Below, piece after piece: positions 61,201-64,000 of a stretch of DNA of 64,000 nt (position 1 is its first letter; the number at the start of each line of letters is the position of its first letter). Both the position numbers and the translations under genes were made by a program. Source of the DNA: Phytophthora sp. 'mugwort' (lineage: Eukaryota > Oomycota > Peronosporomycetes > Peronosporales > Peronosporaceae); assembly GCA_033558025.1 (NCBI GenBank), contig JAUCEF010000006.1, positions 2,604,001 to 2,668,000 on the forward strand, given 5' to 3'. The notes below the pieces were generated by a model. The model did no database searches and was not told the origin of the DNA. It saw only the letters and a program-made list of their open reading frames with translations.

Positions 61201-61635
61201 AGCTTGAAGGACCAATACGCTGTATAATTTGTCGCTAGGTGAGCCTTGCGTGAAGACAGAATCCCACCACAGTCATCACCGCTGGGTATCGTAAGTCCGT
61301 TGAACTCATGATGGACGACGTTATAAAGCGGCTCGATCAGCTAGGGCCCGTCGACAACAGTGTTGGCGAGATTATTGTGGAAAGATATTTCGACCAAGAA
61401 GACTTTATTTGTTGTTTAGGCCATTGAATAATGTTGCAAACAGCATTTCATTTCGTCGAGAAGTACCGTAAGTGCAGGTCGTTGTGTGTTACATGAAGTG
61501 GACTGCCCCAATTTCGTGCACGTGGTGTGTGTATCATAACACATAATAGTCGGCATACCTTTTCAAAGGGCGTTTAGACCCTTTTTACAGACACATGGAG
61601 GTACTAATAATTATCGGTAAAAATATAAATTGATT

Positions 61636-61960
61636 TCAGTAAACACAATCGTCTACTAATAGGTACATTGCTGTAATCATGTGGAGCACAACGGTGTCAA
61701 AGTAAAGGCAAATTGACCGCCGGCCGCAGTTAACGAACAGCTCGTGCAGCGCCTCCAGCAGCGCGTTGGGCAGCTTCTCCACCTTCTCGTCGCCCAGGAT
61801 GTAATGTCCATGGGCCGCGTTGTCCATTGCCTGCATAATGTAGCTGCAGATGCTCCATCAGGCGGAAGCCGCGCGGACCCTCCTGGAACAGGAAGCCCTC
61901 GCGATTGGCCTTTCCGCCCTCCGCGACGCCGGCGCAAGCGACGACGGGTCCATCTACAGC
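61636..61960 (-). pseudogene. GC-rich gene fragment of unknown origin
   Basis: A 300-bp block much richer in G+C than its surroundings, with codon use like the genic half of the window. One frame reads MQAMDNAAHGHYILGDEKVE, then KLPNALLEALHELFVNCG. It has no start context or neighbours of its own. I do not recognise the protein. It looks like an exon fragment copied from a housekeeping gene elsewhere. Confidence 0.4.
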
Positions 61961-61969
61961 TCCTTGCTT

Positions 61970-62737
61970 AGATAAGATATGAAGAAGGAACTATTACGCC
62001 CATCCGTACGTATCGAAGAAGCCTAGTCAGTACACGGGCACATCTGCGCCTGTGTCGCTAGTGATAGATCTCTTCGACAAGTAGTTGGCGATTCCTGGGA
62101 TGACCATGGCGTGTGTTTTAAATTAGAGCGAAAGTGGACTGTTATATCAATTGGCCCTTGGGACGGCGTTATCGATGAGCCCCCAACGAAATGGCGGTCT
62201 GCTCGTGTATTAACAAACGGCACAGTGTACGATCGAATGGACAGTCGTTGGGAGCCCTAGAACCTGGAGTATTTACATGTATTTGAGACAGCGTCATACC
62301 AAATTATACTTATCCATCATTTAGAGTTATCGAGATAATCGCCTCCGAAGTTGTCCTGCCCTTTTCGTAATTAAGTGAAGTTTCGAGATAAAGCCGATTT
62401 TCTGTTGGATAATTCAAACTGTCACTAACCTGAGCGCTAGCACACCAAAACTATCGACACTACCGTTGATATGGAACACCAGTACTCGAGCCTCGACATG
62501 CAGCCGTCCGGTGCCACGCCCCAGCAGTCAAATTGCTGCGGGCCACGTCACCACATTTGACTGCTGGAATGTGCATTAAACACATCAGTGCAGATGAAGC
62601 GTCGCAAAGTGAGGAGCCTGATGACAGCAACGACAATGACTGGAGTGACTCCGACTCCGTCGAAGACAACGGGGAGGTGACGGCTGGGAGCGCAGTAGTA
62701 AAGACGGCGATAATGTGATGAGGACATTAGTATCAAT
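61970..62737. other. No supported gene
   Basis: Holds a short acidic frame at 62533-62718 (+, ISADEASQSEEPDDSNDNDW), which may be the N-terminal part of the DUF7869-type gene that follows. Otherwise nothing is recognised. Confidence 0.4.
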
Positions 62738-64000
62738 TTGATGGAGACGGATGTCTACCAAAAGGTCTTGAGCCTCATTCAAGCCGACTCGTGCGAGCGC
62801 CGCTGTCTACAGGTCCAGGCGAAGGAGTTAGAGAGTCCGGTCTGTTCGATATCGCAGATGACAAAGTCGGATAGGGTAACTAGCATTTACACGATGCTGG
62901 GGTTGCTTACGCAGACCGACACCATGGAACGCCGATGCGGCAGAGGAGAGCGGGAGAAGTTCAACTTTTATCTGCCCTTCGTGGGAGCCGTGTGTCGCCC
63001 TTCGTTTGCGCGCTGCCTCGACGTCACTCCGCTCACCATTCAACGCTACAAGACTCGCGTTAGAGACGGCAAAATTGCAACTAAGCCGCACGGAAATCGG
63101 CTGAACAAGATCGCCTTGTCGGTCGACGTTTCGTGGTTCATCAAGTGGTTCAAAGAGTTGGCGGAAGAAGTTGGTGAAGTTGTCCCCGTTCGTGTGCGAC
63201 TGCTAACGATGGTCGACGGTCAAGTGAAGGAATATTACAACAGAGAGGACTACACGTTGCTGCCAGCCCACTTCACGTGGGACTCTGTGTACGACGATAT
63301 GCACACCTACGTAAGCCAGATCCGGCTGCTAGTGAGCGAGACTGCGCGTTCGACGATGCGTAAGCTGCTGACATTGCATTGCTCACATATTCGGATCCGT
63401 TCTGTGCGTTCGAATGTGTGTGACGTGTGAGCCATCTTCCAGTCCCGTATGCGTAGCGGGCCCACTGCCGTAGAAACAGAAGATATGGGAGTCAACGGCG
63501 TCAGCATGGAAGGTGCGGTGAGCCTTACTTGATCTGGTCATTAATATCATTTCGTTCCATTGACTGACCTTAGTATCTTTTCGATTACCTGCTAACATTC
63601 AGAAAGGAGGACAAGAATTACAAGGCTCGAGTTGCTGGCCCTGACCCCGAGACGGATGTTGCAGTTATTGGATGGACTTTTCCCAGGATCTGACGGTGCC
63701 ATCCGTGTCATCGACACCGTCGCCATGGTACTTCTGCTCTCTCGTTGCGGTGAACGTCTTCGACAATAAGCGGAAAGGGCAGTGACCAGGTCAACGCCAC
63801 GCTGCACCATTTCATCACGACCGTTGTCGTCCCAGGCGGCAAGAAAAAGCTAGCTGTATATGCCGACAACTGCGGCGGCCAGATCAAGGACAATTTGGTC
63901 ATCAAGTTCTTGCTGGCTCAGGTTCACATGGAGCTTTTGGAGCGAGTGGACTACAAGTTCTTCGTGAAAGGGCACACAAAAAACTCATTCGATCGAGGCT
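62738..64000 (+). pseudogene. DUF7869-type (DDE-like) transposase gene, broken and cut by the right edge
   Basis: The N-terminal part (62738-63430) reads FNFYLPFVGAVCRPSFARCL, VPVRVRLLTMVDG, YTLLPAHFTWDSV and ends IRVRS-like then NVCDV followed by TGA at 63428-63430. The family usually has Cys at that position, so the stop looks like a TGT to TGA change. Reading on in the same frame gives AIFQSRMRSG, then a GT-AG intron-like gap (about 63517-63600). The catalytic part then appears in shifted frames: MDFSQDLTVPSVSSTPSPW at about 63670, LAVYADNCGGQIKDNLVIKF at about 63850, and YKFFVKGHTKNSFDR at the right edge. It belongs to a repeated oomycete transposase-like family. It continues beyond the window. 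Confidence 0.72.

Noticed and set aside
42154..64000. Secreted RXLR or CRN effector genes in the repeat-rich part
   Set aside because: I looked for signal peptides followed by RXLR/EER or LFLAK motifs in the open frames and saw none.
1..64000. tRNA or rRNA genes
   Set aside because: No cloverleaf with a T-loop (GTTCGAATC-like) and matching stems, and no rRNA signature, was recognised by eye. A covariance-model search would settle it.

Overview
The window looks like nuclear DNA of an oomycete, most likely Phytophthora or a close relative. The evidence is compact genes with few, short GT-AG introns (57-140 nt), G/C-ending codons, flagellar genes of a zoospore-forming organism, a class II fructose-bisphosphate aldolase, and transposon families typical of oomycetes (Ty3/gypsy, Ty1/copia, Tc1/mariner, pogo, hAT-like, DUF7869-type). 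The genus is inferred from style and was not confirmed by a search.

Layout. Positions 1-42,150 are gene-dense housekeeping sequence. In order they hold: CFAP43-like flagellar protein (+, runs off the left edge); URB1/Npa1-like ribosome-biogenesis protein (-); VKOR (+, 3 exons); BTB-like protein (-); aspartoacylase/succinylglutamate desuccinylase-like protein (-); MINPP1-like phytase (+); DNAAF1-like dynein assembly factor (-, 2 exons); two essentially identical class II aldolase genes as an inverted pair (- and +); SYLF-domain protein (+); calmodulin-like EF-hand protein (+); RAD18-like ubiquitin ligase (-, 2 exons); CCNDBP1/GCIP-like protein (+, 4 exons); 2H/cyclic phosphodiesterase-like protein (+, 6 exons); PCO/ADO-type thiol dioxygenase (+, 4 exons); DUF1769-PH-DUF547 protein (-); TRF4/5-type nucleotidyltransferase (+). 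Exon joins were made by hand from splice signals, reading frame and family similarity.

Positions 42,150-64,000 are repeat-rich and hold almost no intact genes: a decayed Ty3/gypsy element (-) with a chimeric mitochondrial (nad4+cox2) insertion in its reverse transcriptase; a hAT-like BED-finger transposase relic (+); a pair of about 200-bp direct repeats; a Tc1/mariner element with about 247-bp inverted repeats that abuts a 340-bp TACA microsatellite; a pogo-like element with clean TA target duplication; a Ty1/copia relic (-); a second pogo/DDE_1 relic (+); a GC-rich gene fragment; and a broken DUF7869-type transposase that runs off the right edge. This is the gene-dense versus repeat-rich contrast known from Phytophthora genomes.

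The genes do not form a pathway cluster. Flagellar genes (CFAP43, DNAAF1) are interspersed with metabolism and DNA repair, several as tight divergent or convergent pairs. The most notable points are the homogenised aldolase inverted repeat with diverged flanks, the RAD18 homologue with a C-terminal NZF finger and a WW-like segment in place of UBZ4, the nad4/cox2 NUMT, and a Ser-rich insertion with three SYAA motifs in the poly(A) polymerase-like enzyme. I did not find a convincing new multi-gene system.
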